Source: Paraburkholderia ribeironis (GTDB taxonomy: Bacteria > Pseudomonadota > Gammaproteobacteria > Burkholderiales > Burkholderiaceae). From it: a DNA stretch of 64,000 nucleotides. Positions 46,404 through 54,973 of this stretch are shown in pieces (the first letter of the stretch is position 1; every line of letters starts with the position of its first letter). The stretch is from the NCBI RefSeq assembly GCF_900019265.1, contig NZ_CYGX02000007.1, positions 1-64,000 on the forward strand, written 5' to 3'. The notes under the pieces are model-generated. The model was not told the origin of the DNA, searched no databases, and worked only from the letters and a program-made list of their open reading frames with translations. Both the position numbers and the translations under genes were made by a program.

Positions 46404-47603
46404 TCAAAGACGCTCGATAATGCCCGCCGCGCCCATGCCGGTGCCGACGCACATCGTCACCATGCCGTACTTGTAATTGCGGCGGCGCAGGCCATGCACG
46501 ACGGTCGCCGCACGAATCGCGCCCGTCGCGCCGAGCGGGTGGCCAAGGGCGATCGCACCGCCCAGCGGGTTGATCTTCGATGGATCGAGACCGAGGTCCT
46601 GAATCACCGCGAGCGATTGCGCGGCGAAGGCCTCGTTCAGTTCAATCCAGTCGAGGTCGTCCTGCTTCAGGCCGGCGGCCTTCAGCGCGGCCGGAATCGC
46701 TTCCTTCGGACCGATGCCCATGATTTCCGGCGGCACGCCGCGCACCGCAAAGCTGACGAAGCGCGCGAGCGGCGTCAGGTTGAACTGCTTGAGGATCTTC
46801 TCCGACACCACGATCAACGCGCCCGCGCCGTCCGACGTTTGCGAGCTGTTGCCCGCCGTCACCGAGCCCTTGTTCGCGAACACCGCGCGCAGCTTGGCGA
46901 GACCTTCGAGCGACGTGTCTGCGCGCGGACCTTCGTCGAGCGAGATTTCGCGGGTCTTCACGCGCACTTCGCCGGTGGCCAGATCGGGGAAGCGCTCGCT
47001 GATCGTGTACGCGGCGATTTCGTCGTTGAACTCGCCGGCCTGCTGCGCGGCGATCGCGCGGCGGTGCGATTCGACCGAGAACGCGTCCTGTGCTTCGCGA
47101 CTGATCTTCCAGCGCTCGGCGACTTTCTCGGCAGTCAGGCCCATGCCGTAGGCGATGCCGATGTCTTCATTGCGATCGAAGATATGCGGCGACAGCGACG
47201 GCTTGTTGCCCATCATCGGCACCATGCTCATCGATTCGCAGCCGCCCGCGACCATTGCATCCGACTCGCCGACGCGGATGCGGTCCGCGGCCATCGCCAG
47301 CGCGGTCAGACCCGACGCGCAGAAGCGGTTCACCGTGACACCGCCGACCGTATTCGGCAAGCCGGCCAGCAACGCGCCGATCCGCGCGACGTTGAGCCCC
47401 TGTTCCGCTTCCGGAATCGCGCAGCCGACGATCGCGTCTTCGATCACGTTAGTGTCGAGACCGGGCACTTGCGCCACGGCCGATTTGATCGCGTGCACCA
47501 GCAGTTCGTCCGGGCGCGTGTTCTTGAACATCCCGCGCGGCGCCTTGCCGATCGGCGTACGGCTCGCGGCGACGATGTATGCGTCTTGCAATTGCTTTGC
47601 CAT
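46404..47603 (-). CDS. fadA: Acetyl-CoA C-acyltransferase (thiolase)
   Basis: A 399-residue degradative thiolase that cleaves 3-ketoacyl-CoA. The catalytic residues are intact: Cys95 in VNRFCASGLTALA, His355 in GGAIALGHPLGATG and Cys385 in MCVGTGMGAAG. It lies 21 bp after the HAD-ECH fusion gene and is clearly co-transcribed with it, forming the beta-oxidation pair. Confidence 0.95.
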   Translation of the reverse strand: MAKQLQDAYIVAASRTPIGKAPRGMFKNTRPDELLVHAIKSAVAQVPGLDTNVIEDAIVGCAIPEAEQGLNVARIGALLAGLPNTVGGVTVNRFCASGLTALAMAADRIRVGESDAMVAGGCESMSMVPMMGNKPSLSPHIFDRNEDIGIAYGMGLTAEKVAERWKISREAQDAFSVESHRRAIAAQQAGEFNDEIAAYTISERFPDLATGEVRVKTREISLDEGPRADTSLEGLAKLRAVFANKGSVTAGNSSQTSDGAGALIVVSEKILKQFNLTPLARFVSFAVRGVPPEIMGIGPKEAIPAALKAAGLKQDDLDWIELNEAFAAQSLAVIQDLGLDPSKINPLGGAIALGHPLGATGAIRAATVVHGLRRRNYKYGMVTMCVGTGMGAAGIIERL

Positions 47604-47624
47604 TTGATTCTCCTTTGTCGTCGC

Positions 47625-50060
47625 CTAGTTCCGCACCGGCTTCCCAGTCTGCAGCATGCCCATGATCCGTTCCTGCGTCTTTTGCGTGCCGAGCAGATCG
47701 ACGAACGCACGACGTTCGAGTTGCAGCAGCCATTCTTCGTCGACGAGACTGCCCGCTTCCACGTCACCGCCGCACACCGCTTCCGCGATGCGGCTCGCGA
47801 TCAGGAAATCGTGCTCGCTGATGAAACGGCCGTCGCGCATGTTGACGAGCGAAGCCTTGATGGTCGAGATCGCCGAGCGGCCCGCGACCGGCACTTGCGT
47901 CGCGCGCAGCGGCGGACGATAACCTGCGGCGGCGAGCGCGCGCACTTCCTTCTTCGCGACGTCGAGCAGTTCGAACACGTTGAAGACGATCGGGTCGGAC
48001 TGCTTCAGATAGCCCATTGCGCGGGCGTCGAGCGCGGAGGCTGAGACCTTCGCCATCGCCGCGTTTTCGAACGACTTCTGCAGGAACTTCAGCAGGTCGC
48101 TCACCGCGCCGACTTGCGTGGCGGCTTCGGCCGCGCGCAGCGCTGCTTCCTTCAGACCGCCGCCCGCGGGCACCAGACCCACGCCGACTTCCACCAGACC
48201 CATGTAGCTTTCGATGTGCGCGACACGCTTCGCGCTATGCAGCGCCAGTTCGCAGCCGCCGCCGAGCGCGATGCCCGACACCGCCGAGATCACCGGCACG
48301 TTCGCGTACTTCACGCGCAACATGCCTTGCTGGAATTTCTTCACGAACGGCTCGATGCCTTTCGCGCCGCCCATCATGAACGCGGGCATCGCTTCTTCGA
48401 GGTTGGCGCCCGCGGAGAACGGGCCACCCGGCGTGCCGAGCTTCAGCGACGTCGGCTGCCACACCACCAGACCCTTGTAGTCCTTTTCGGCCAGCTCGAT
48501 TGCCTGCGTCAGACCTTCGATCACCGACGGCCCGATCGTGTTCATCTTGCTCTTGAACGACACGATCAACACGTCGTCCTCGCCCGCGCGATCGTCGACC
48601 CATGCGCGCACCGAGTCCGTCTCGAACAGCGTCTTGCCGTAGGTCTTCGGATCGGCGGCGGTTTCGCCGACGAGCGGCGCACGGAACACCTGCCGGTCGT
48701 ACACGCCGAGCGACGAGCGCGGCACGAACGTCTGCGATGCGGGCGACCACGAACCGTCGTCGGTATGCACGCCGCCCTTCTCGGCGACCACGCCTTGCAG
48801 CACCCACGACGGCAGCGGCACATTGGAGAGCGCCTTGCCCGCCGCAATGTCTTCCTGCACCCACTCGGCGACCTGCTTCCAGCCGGCCGTCTGCCAGCCT
48901 TCGAACGGGCCTTCGTTCCAGCCGAAGCCCCAGCGGATCGCCAGATCAACGTCGCGTGCGTTATCGGCGATCGATTCCAGATGCACGCCGATGTAGTGGT
49001 ATACGTCGCGGAAGATCGACCACAGGAACTGCGCCTGCGGGTGCTCCGATTCGCGCAGCAGCTTCAGACGCTCGGCCGGCGGGCGCTTCAGGATGCGACC
49101 AATCAGTTCGTCGGCCTTCGCGCCGCCGTCGACGTATTCGCCCGTCTTCGGGTCGAGCACCTTGATTGCCTTGCCTTCCTTCTTGTAGAAACCGCCGCCG
49201 GTCTTCTGACCCAGCGCGCCCTTCTTCACCAGTTCGGCCAGCACCGCCGGCGTTTCGTAGACCGGGAAGAACGGGTCGTCCTTCAGCGTGTCCTGCATCG
49301 TCTTGATGACGTGCGCCATCGTGTCGAGACCGACCACGTCGGCGGTGCGGAACGTCGCCGACTTCGCGCGGCCCAGACGTGCGCCGGTCAGGTCGTCCAC
49401 TTCGTCGAAACGCAGGCCGAACTTCGCGGCCTCCGTAATCACAGCGAGGATCGAGAAGATGCCGACGCGATTGGCGATGAAGTTCGGCGTGTCTTTCGCA
49501 CGCACGACGCCCTTGCCGACCACGCTGGTCAGGAACGTTTCGAGTTGATCGAGGATGGCCGGGCGCGTCGCCGCGGTCGGAATCAGCTCGACCAGATGCA
49601 TGTAGCGCGGCGGATTGAAGAAGTGCACGCCGCAAAAGCGCGCCTTCAGTTCATCCGGAAAACCATCCGACAACGCCGTGATCGACAGCCCCGACGTATT
49701 GGTCGCGAAGATCGCGTCCGGCGCGATGTGCGGCGCGACCTTCTTGTACAGATCGTGCTTCCAGTCCATCCGTTCGGCGATCGCTTCGATCACGAGGTCG
49801 CATTCGCCGAGCTTCGCGATGTCGTCGTCGTAGTTCGCCGGCTGGATGTATTGCGCGTCGTCCTTCACGCCGAACGGTGCGGGCGACAGCTTCTTCAGAT
49901 TCTCGATCGCCTTCAGCGCGATCCCGTTCTTCGGGCCTTCCTTTGCGGGCAGGTCGAACAGCAGCACGGGCACCTTGGCGTTGATCAGGTGCGCGGCGAT
50001 CTGCGCGCCCATCACGCCGGCGCCGAGCACGGCTACCTTGCGAATGATCAGATTGCTCAC
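47625..50060 (-). CDS. 3-hydroxyacyl-CoA dehydrogenase / enoyl-CoA hydratase, FadN-type
   Basis: An 811-residue bifunctional beta-oxidation enzyme. The NAD-binding dehydrogenase comes first (RKVAVLGAGVMGAQIAAHLI, then DTPNFIANRVGIFSILAVIT) and the crotonase domain comes last (GPFSAGANLEEAMPAF, SGIALGGGCELALHSAKRVA). This HAD-then-ECH order is opposite to E. coli FadB/FadJ and matches Bacillus FadN. It is co-transcribed with the thiolase and preceded by the acyl-CoA dehydrogenase gene. Confidence 0.93.
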   Translation of the reverse strand: MSNLIIRKVAVLGAGVMGAQIAAHLINAKVPVLLFDLPAKEGPKNGIALKAIENLKKLSPAPFGVKDDAQYIQPANYDDDIAKLGECDLVIEAIAERMDWKHDLYKKVAPHIAPDAIFATNTSGLSITALSDGFPDELKARFCGVHFFNPPRYMHLVELIPTAATRPAILDQLETFLTSVVGKGVVRAKDTPNFIANRVGIFSILAVITEAAKFGLRFDEVDDLTGARLGRAKSATFRTADVVGLDTMAHVIKTMQDTLKDDPFFPVYETPAVLAELVKKGALGQKTGGGFYKKEGKAIKVLDPKTGEYVDGGAKADELIGRILKRPPAERLKLLRESEHPQAQFLWSIFRDVYHYIGVHLESIADNARDVDLAIRWGFGWNEGPFEGWQTAGWKQVAEWVQEDIAAGKALSNVPLPSWVLQGVVAEKGGVHTDDGSWSPASQTFVPRSSLGVYDRQVFRAPLVGETAADPKTYGKTLFETDSVRAWVDDRAGEDDVLIVSFKSKMNTIGPSVIEGLTQAIELAEKDYKGLVVWQPTSLKLGTPGGPFSAGANLEEAMPAFMMGGAKGIEPFVKKFQQGMLRVKYANVPVISAVSGIALGGGCELALHSAKRVAHIESYMGLVEVGVGLVPAGGGLKEAALRAAEAATQVGAVSDLLKFLQKSFENAAMAKVSASALDARAMGYLKQSDPIVFNVFELLDVAKKEVRALAAAGYRPPLRATQVPVAGRSAISTIKASLVNMRDGRFISEHDFLIASRIAEAVCGGDVEAGSLVDEEWLLQLERRAFVDLLGTQKTQERIMGMLQTGKPVRN

Positions 50061-50183
50061 GTCGTTCCTCCGGGGAGTTGTGCGATGTCGCGAAGGTTCA
50101 TGAACGCTTCGCGATGTGTGGCTGGGATGAGGCGCCGCAGCTTCGATACGCGCGGCGCCTGCGTTGGTGTGCTTGTACTGGAC

Positions 50184-51971
50184 TTAGAACAGCGCTTCTT
50201 CGACGTCCATCAGCGGCTTCGAACCGGCGCGCGCCTGACGGATCGTCATCGCCGTTTCCGGCAGCAGCTTCGCGAAGTAGAAACGCGCGGTGGCGAGCTT
50301 GGCCTTGTAGAACGGGTCGCCTGATGCCTGCTTGTCCAGCGCGATACGCGCCATGCGCGCCCAGAAATACGAGAACACCAGATGGCCAACGGTGCGCAGG
50401 TACGGCACGGCCGCGGCGCCCACTTCGTCCGGGTTCTGCATCGCCTTCATGCCGATTTCCATCGTCAGCTTCTGCACCTTCTCGCCGATGTCGGCGAGCG
50501 GGTTGATGAACTCCTGCATTTCCGGCTTGATGCCTTCGGCTTCGACGAACTCCGTCACGAGCTTGCCGAACTTCTTCAACTTCGCGCCCATGTCGCCGAG
50601 GATCTTGCGGCCCAGCAGGTCGAGCGCCTGGATCGCGTTGGTGCCTTCGTAGATCATGTTGATACGCGCGTCGCGCACGTACTGCTCCATGCCCCACTCG
50701 GCGATGAAGCCGTGACCGCCGTAGATCTGCATCGCGTGGTTGGTGCCTTCGAACGCGTTGTCCGACAGGAACGCTTTCAGGATCGGCGTGAGCAGCGCGA
50801 CAAGGTCGGCCGCTTCCTTGCGCACCGCTTCGTCGCCGTGCGACAGTTCCTTGTCGATATGCAACGCGGACCAGTACGAGAACGCCCGCGCGCCTTCGGC
50901 ATAGGCCTTCTGCGTGAGCAGCATGCGACGCACGTCGGGATGCACGATGATCGGGTCGGCGGCTTTGTCCGGCGCTTTCGGGCCGGTCAGCGAACGCATC
51001 TGCAGACGCTCTTTCGCGTACGCGAGCGAGTTCTGATACGCGACTTCGGTCAGCCCGAGGCTCTGCATGCCGACGCCCAGACGTGCGGCGTTCATCATCA
51101 CGAACATCGCGTTCAGGCCTTTGTTTGGCTCACCGACGAGCCAGCCTTTGGCGTTGTCGAGATTGATCACGCAGGTCGCGTTGCCGTGAATGCCCATCTT
51201 CTGTTCGATGGAGCCGCACTTCACGCCGTTGCGCTCGCCCGGCTCGCCCGCTTCGTTCGGCACGAACTTCGGCACGATGAACAGTGAAATGCCCTTGGTG
51301 CCTTTGGGCGCATCCGGCAGGCGCGCGAGCACCAGGTGAACGATGTTCTCCGCGAGGTCGTGTTCGCCGCTGGAGATGAAGATCTTCGTACCGCTGATCG
51401 CATACGAGCCGTCGCCGTTCGGCTCGGCCTTGGTGCGCAGAATGCCGAGGTCGGTGCCGCAATGCGGCTCGGTCAGACACATCGTGCCGGTCCACACGCC
51501 CGCCACCAGCTTCGGCAGATAACGCTGCTGCAACTCGGGCGTGCCGTGCGCGTGCAGACATTCATACGCACCGTGCGAGAGACCCGGGTACATCGCCCAC
51601 GCCTGATTTGCCGAGTTCAGCATTTCATAGAGCGCATTGTTGACGAAAATGGGCAAGCCCTGGCCACCGTATGCCGGACTGCAGCCCAGTGCCGGCCAGC
51701 CGGCTTCGACGTACTGTTGATAGGCTTCCTTGAAGCCCTTGGGTGTGGTCACGACGCCATCGCCGGCGTATGTGCAGCCTTCCTCGTCGCCGCTGTGATT
51801 GAGCGGGAACAACACGTCGGAGCAGAACTTGCCGGCCTCCTCGAGCACCGCGTTGATCGTATCTGCATCGAGATCCGCGTGCTTCGGCATTTGCCTGATT
51901 TCGGCTTCGACGTTAAGCAGTTCGTGCAACACGAATTGCATGTCGCGCAGCGGCGCGGCGTACTGTCCCAT
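50184..51971 (-). CDS. Acyl-CoA dehydrogenase (long, DmdC/FadE-like)
   Basis: A 595-residue FAD enzyme that oxidises acyl-CoA to enoyl-CoA. It is longer than short-chain types because of extra N- and C-terminal domains (PF12806-like end). LTEPHCGTDLGILRTKAEPN and ISGTKIFISSGEHDLAENIV line the FAD/substrate site. IYEGTNAIQALDL carries the expected catalytic Glu. The ATG at 51971 follows TTGGAGAG. It is the first structural gene of the cluster behind the TetR regulator. Confidence 0.94.
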   Translation of the reverse strand: MGQYAAPLRDMQFVLHELLNVEAEIRQMPKHADLDADTINAVLEEAGKFCSDVLFPLNHSGDEEGCTYAGDGVVTTPKGFKEAYQQYVEAGWPALGCSPAYGGQGLPIFVNNALYEMLNSANQAWAMYPGLSHGAYECLHAHGTPELQQRYLPKLVAGVWTGTMCLTEPHCGTDLGILRTKAEPNGDGSYAISGTKIFISSGEHDLAENIVHLVLARLPDAPKGTKGISLFIVPKFVPNEAGEPGERNGVKCGSIEQKMGIHGNATCVINLDNAKGWLVGEPNKGLNAMFVMMNAARLGVGMQSLGLTEVAYQNSLAYAKERLQMRSLTGPKAPDKAADPIIVHPDVRRMLLTQKAYAEGARAFSYWSALHIDKELSHGDEAVRKEAADLVALLTPILKAFLSDNAFEGTNHAMQIYGGHGFIAEWGMEQYVRDARINMIYEGTNAIQALDLLGRKILGDMGAKLKKFGKLVTEFVEAEGIKPEMQEFINPLADIGEKVQKLTMEIGMKAMQNPDEVGAAAVPYLRTVGHLVFSYFWARMARIALDKQASGDPFYKAKLATARFYFAKLLPETAMTIRQARAGSKPLMDVEEALF

Positions 51972-52067
51972 GACTCTCTCCAAAATTTGACAAGAAGCGA
52001 GGCCGTTAGCTGAGTCCGTGGATGGCCCTTCTGCGCCGCTGAATCCGTTTGGTTTCGGACGACGCTG

Positions 52068-52667
52068 CTAACGACTTTCGCTCTGATATGAAACAATCAA
52101 TTTTTCCAGCGCGGCCCACGTGAGAGGCACGGCGTCCGGCAGGTGCAGGAAGCGCGCGTCGTGATGCAGGCCGAGCGTGACGCTATACAGTTCGAAGAGC
52201 ATCAGCTGCGGGTTGGTATCGGCACGCAGATGCCCTTCTTCCATCGCCTGCGAAATCGCACGCGTGAGCGCCGCACGCCAGATCGTCACGCTCGACACCA
52301 GTTGCTCGCGCACCGGGTTGTCGGCGCGGTCGTCGTATTCGACGGCACCGCTGATGTAGATGCACCCAGTGGTGACTTCCTGGATGCGCTTCTCGATCCA
52401 GCGGGAAATCATCGCGCGCAAGCGCGGCAGACCGCGAGGCTCGCGCAGACTCGGGAAAAACACCTCGTCTTCGAAACGCCGGTGATATTCGCGCACGACT
52501 TCGACCTGCAAATCCTCGCGCGACCCGAAATGCGCGAACACTCCGCTTTTGCTCATCTGCATGCGCTCGGCCAGCAAGCCGATCGTCAGACCTTCCAGTC
52601 CGTCACGGCTTGCCAGATCGAGTGCTGCGTCGAGAATCGCGGCTCGTGTTTGTTCGCCTTTTCGCAT
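52068..52667 (-). CDS. TetR-family regulator of the beta-oxidation cluster
   Basis: A 199-residue TetR repressor. The N-terminal HTH (about residues 25-45, LTIGLLAERMQMSKSGVFAH, then FGSREDLQ) is followed by a ligand domain with VTTGCIYISGAVEYDDR. It lies upstream of, and in the same direction as, acyl-CoA dehydrogenase-hydroxyacyl dehydrogenase-thiolase-hydratase. It is therefore probably an acyl-CoA-responsive local repressor. A perfect palindrome about 90 bp upstream of its start could be its own operator. Confidence 0.92.
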   Translation of the reverse strand: MRKGEQTRAAILDAALDLASRDGLEGLTIGLLAERMQMSKSGVFAHFGSREDLQVEVVREYHRRFEDEVFFPSLREPRGLPRLRAMISRWIEKRIQEVTTGCIYISGAVEYDDRADNPVREQLVSSVTIWRAALTRAISQAMEEGHLRADTNPQLMLFELYSVTLGLHHDARFLHLPDAVPLTWAALEKLIVSYQSESR

Positions 52668-53114
52668 AGCTGTTTTTTACCGTTCTAATGTGACCGAAAG
52701 AAAATCGAACGGCCGTACTATTATTGAGTGCTGCCGTCCGCGAAACAAGGACTTTATTAGAAACCGGTTTCTAACCTGGTTTCAATTTTGCGACATCCGT
52801 CAATCAGACGAATCAGATTTTTTAGAGGCGTTTGCCTTGAGGCAATTGTTGCTGATTGGAGCGCTCGTGTTCTCTGATTGGCGCAGCCGGCCGACATGAT
52901 GCAGCAACTTGGCGCAAACCAAGAAGAACTTGATTTGACGCGGTGCGGTGCGGTGCGGCGCTGCGTTGCGTTGTCGAGGCGGGTCGGGGCGACGGCTGCG
53001 CAGCTCGTTGTGATGGCTGGCGCAGGACACAATGGGACCCCCACGCTGCCGGGTTCGCCCAGAAAAATCGCGACGCGTGAGGTCAGACGCGAAATCCGAC
53101 CTCAGGACGCGAGA
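52668..53114. other. 447-bp intergenic region upstream of the TetR gene
   Basis: It is noticeably AT-richer near the TetR start (52680-52860) and GC-rich towards the TPR gene. It holds the palindromic operator candidate at 52757-52774. A low-complexity stretch of gcggt/gcgtt repeats lies at about 52940-52975. No coding region is supported. Confidence 0.65.
52757..52774. promoter_or_regulatory. Perfect 18-bp palindrome, candidate TetR operator
   Basis: TTAGAAACCGGTTTCTAA is a perfect inverted repeat, with a further GGTTTC half-site at 52778-52783. It lies 90 bp before the TetR start codon in an AT-rich promoter-like stretch (TTGAAA and TAATAA are visible on the minus strand). The position and symmetry suit autoregulation by the TetR protein. 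No equally good copy is seen before the acyl-CoA dehydrogenase gene. Confidence 0.65.
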
Positions 53115-54674
53115 TCATGCAATCGGCGGAAAGCTCTGCTGCAGAGCAGCAGCGACACGTACCAGCACATCGTCCCAGTCGCCTCGCTGTGTCTGCGTGA
53201 AAAGACGCAGGCCGGGATACCAGGGACTGTCGTCGCGCCCGCGCAGCCAACGCCAACAACCCGCGAAGCGGTTGAGCAGCCAGACCGGCTTGCCCATCGC
53301 GGCGGCCAGATGCGCCACCGATGTGTCAACGGAAATCACCAGATCGAGGTTGTCGATCAGCGCCGCGGTATCCGCGAAGTCCGCGAGCTCGTCGGTCCAG
53401 TCGATTAGACGCGCCTTGCTGGCGGCGTCGGCCAGTTTCGCGGGATCGTCGGTCTTTTGCAGACTGACCCAGCGCACCTGCCGCAGCGCGAGCAGCGGCG
53501 CGATCTGCGCGATCGCGAGGCTGCGCAGCCGGTCCACTGCAATGCCCGAATGACCGCCCGCCCACACCACACCAACGCGCGGCAAGTGCTCCGCCGGTAG
53601 CGCGTCGAATCGCGCACGCCATGCGGCCGTGCGGGCGGCATCGGCGTACAGGTAAGGCAGCGGCGCGGGGATGGTGGCAACGCGTGTTGCGAACGCCATC
53701 GGCAACGACATCAACGGACAGTAGCAATCCCAGCCGCGCAAGTCGGCCGGCACCGCGTCGAGCAGCACGAGGCGAGGCCAGCGTGCGCACAACGACTGCT
53801 CGTAAAGCCGACGCAAAGGCGGCGGACACACATAGCCGACATGGGAAAAACGCGCGAGTGCCAACGGCAGGTAGCGCACGAATTGCAGGCTGTCGCCATA
53901 GCCTTGTTCATCGAGCACGAGCAGACGCTCTGCCGGTGCACGGCCCGCTTGCGTGCCGTGGCTCACGCACTGCTCTTCGCCAGACCAGCGCGGCAGCGCG
54001 ACCTGCACCGGCACCCGTGCGGGCCGTCCGTCGGCTTGCCTGAAGCTGACCCAGCGGTCTTCGAAATACGGCCACCCCTCTGTGTAGCGGCCGGCAGCGA
54101 GCAACAGCATCGCGAGGTTGTTGCGCGCGACGAAGTTGGCGGACGCCAGTTCGATCGCACGCCGGTAGTGTCGCTCCGCGTCTTCCGCAGCGCCGAGGTC
54201 CGCGTAAATGCGGCCGAGATTGTTGTGTGCCGCCGAATGGTGAGGGTCGAGTTCGAGCGTTCGACGGTAGCTGAGCGCCGCGTCCTCGAGACGGTCGAGA
54301 TGTTGCAGCGTCAACGCGAGGTTGTAGTGGAGCGCCACGAAGTCCGGCTGCATCGCGAGCCCCTCGCGCAAACTGTGGACCGCGCCCGCAAAGTCGCTCA
54401 ATCGCAAACGGATCGCGTAGAGCGTGTTGTACAGGATCGGCTCGGGGCGAATCTGGAGTGCGCGTTCGAGCCAGTGTTGTGCGTCGCGCAGCTGGCCTGC
54501 CGCCAGCGCAAGCAAGCCTTGCAGGTGGAGAGCGCCGACGTGCTCGCCGTCCAGCAAGAGGATTCGATCGATCAGCGTCTGCACCGCGTCGAGGCGACCG
54601 GCCTGATAAGCCGCGACTGCGTCGTCGTGAAGCTGCGAAGTGTCGTGGGAGTGGGCTGGCGGTGGAACGGACAT
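53115..54674 (-). CDS. TPR protein with glycosyltransferase-9-like domain
   Basis: A 519-residue protein. Tetratricopeptide repeats fill residues 12-215 (for example NLALTLQHLDRLEDAALSYR, HNNLGRIYADLGAAEDAERH). The second half resembles ADP-heptose-type glycosyltransferases, with RVGVVWAGGHSG, VRWVSLQKTDDP, DWTDELADFADTAALI and LDLVISVDTSVAHLAAAMGK. This architecture is common in Burkholderia and is annotated without proven function; transfer of a sugar to protein or lipid is inferred. The ATG at 54674 opens MSVPPPAHSHDTSQLHDDAV; the long open frame beyond it overlaps clsB and is not coding. Confidence 0.85.
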   Translation of the reverse strand: MSVPPPAHSHDTSQLHDDAVAAYQAGRLDAVQTLIDRILLLDGEHVGALHLQGLLALAAGQLRDAQHWLERALQIRPEPILYNTLYAIRLRLSDFAGAVHSLREGLAMQPDFVALHYNLALTLQHLDRLEDAALSYRRTLELDPHHSAAHNNLGRIYADLGAAEDAERHYRRAIELASANFVARNNLAMLLLAAGRYTEGWPYFEDRWVSFRQADGRPARVPVQVALPRWSGEEQCVSHGTQAGRAPAERLLVLDEQGYGDSLQFVRYLPLALARFSHVGYVCPPPLRRLYEQSLCARWPRLVLLDAVPADLRGWDCYCPLMSLPMAFATRVATIPAPLPYLYADAARTAAWRARFDALPAEHLPRVGVVWAGGHSGIAVDRLRSLAIAQIAPLLALRQVRWVSLQKTDDPAKLADAASKARLIDWTDELADFADTAALIDNLDLVISVDTSVAHLAAAMGKPVWLLNRFAGCWRWLRGRDDSPWYPGLRLFTQTQRGDWDDVLVRVAAALQQSFPPIA

Positions 54675-54777
54675 GGGCAATGAACGAGCGGCCGTGACGC
54701 GCCGGTCCGGACGCGGTGAACGGTTCACACTGGACGACTCAGCCTGAGCGACACACGCGCGACCGACACACGCAATC

Positions 54778-54830
54778 GGCACTGCAACCGGCACTACAAC
54801 CGGCACTACAACCAGCACTACAGCCGGCAC
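54778..54830. repeat. 12-bp tandem array (ggcactacaacc)
   Basis: About four and a half copies of ggcactacaacc, with one or two substitutions per copy. They lie in the 299-bp gap (54675-54973) between clsB and the TPR gene. Nothing else is recognised in that gap. Confidence 0.85.
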
Positions 54831-54973
54831 GCACGGATTGATGAGGAAACGATTTCGGCGGCCCATGCGATGGCGCTGCATTGCGCCGCTCGATATCAAT
54901 CGAGCAAAGAGTATCTTCGAGCCACCGCGGGCAGTCTCTAGGATCGTTCCGAAACGCGGCCTGCCCGTTCGTG

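Noticed and set aside
51972-52067. A second copy of the TetR palindrome before the acyl-CoA dehydrogenase gene
   Set aside because: TCCGTTTGGTTTCGGA there is only an imperfect inverted repeat and does not match the 18-bp palindrome closely.
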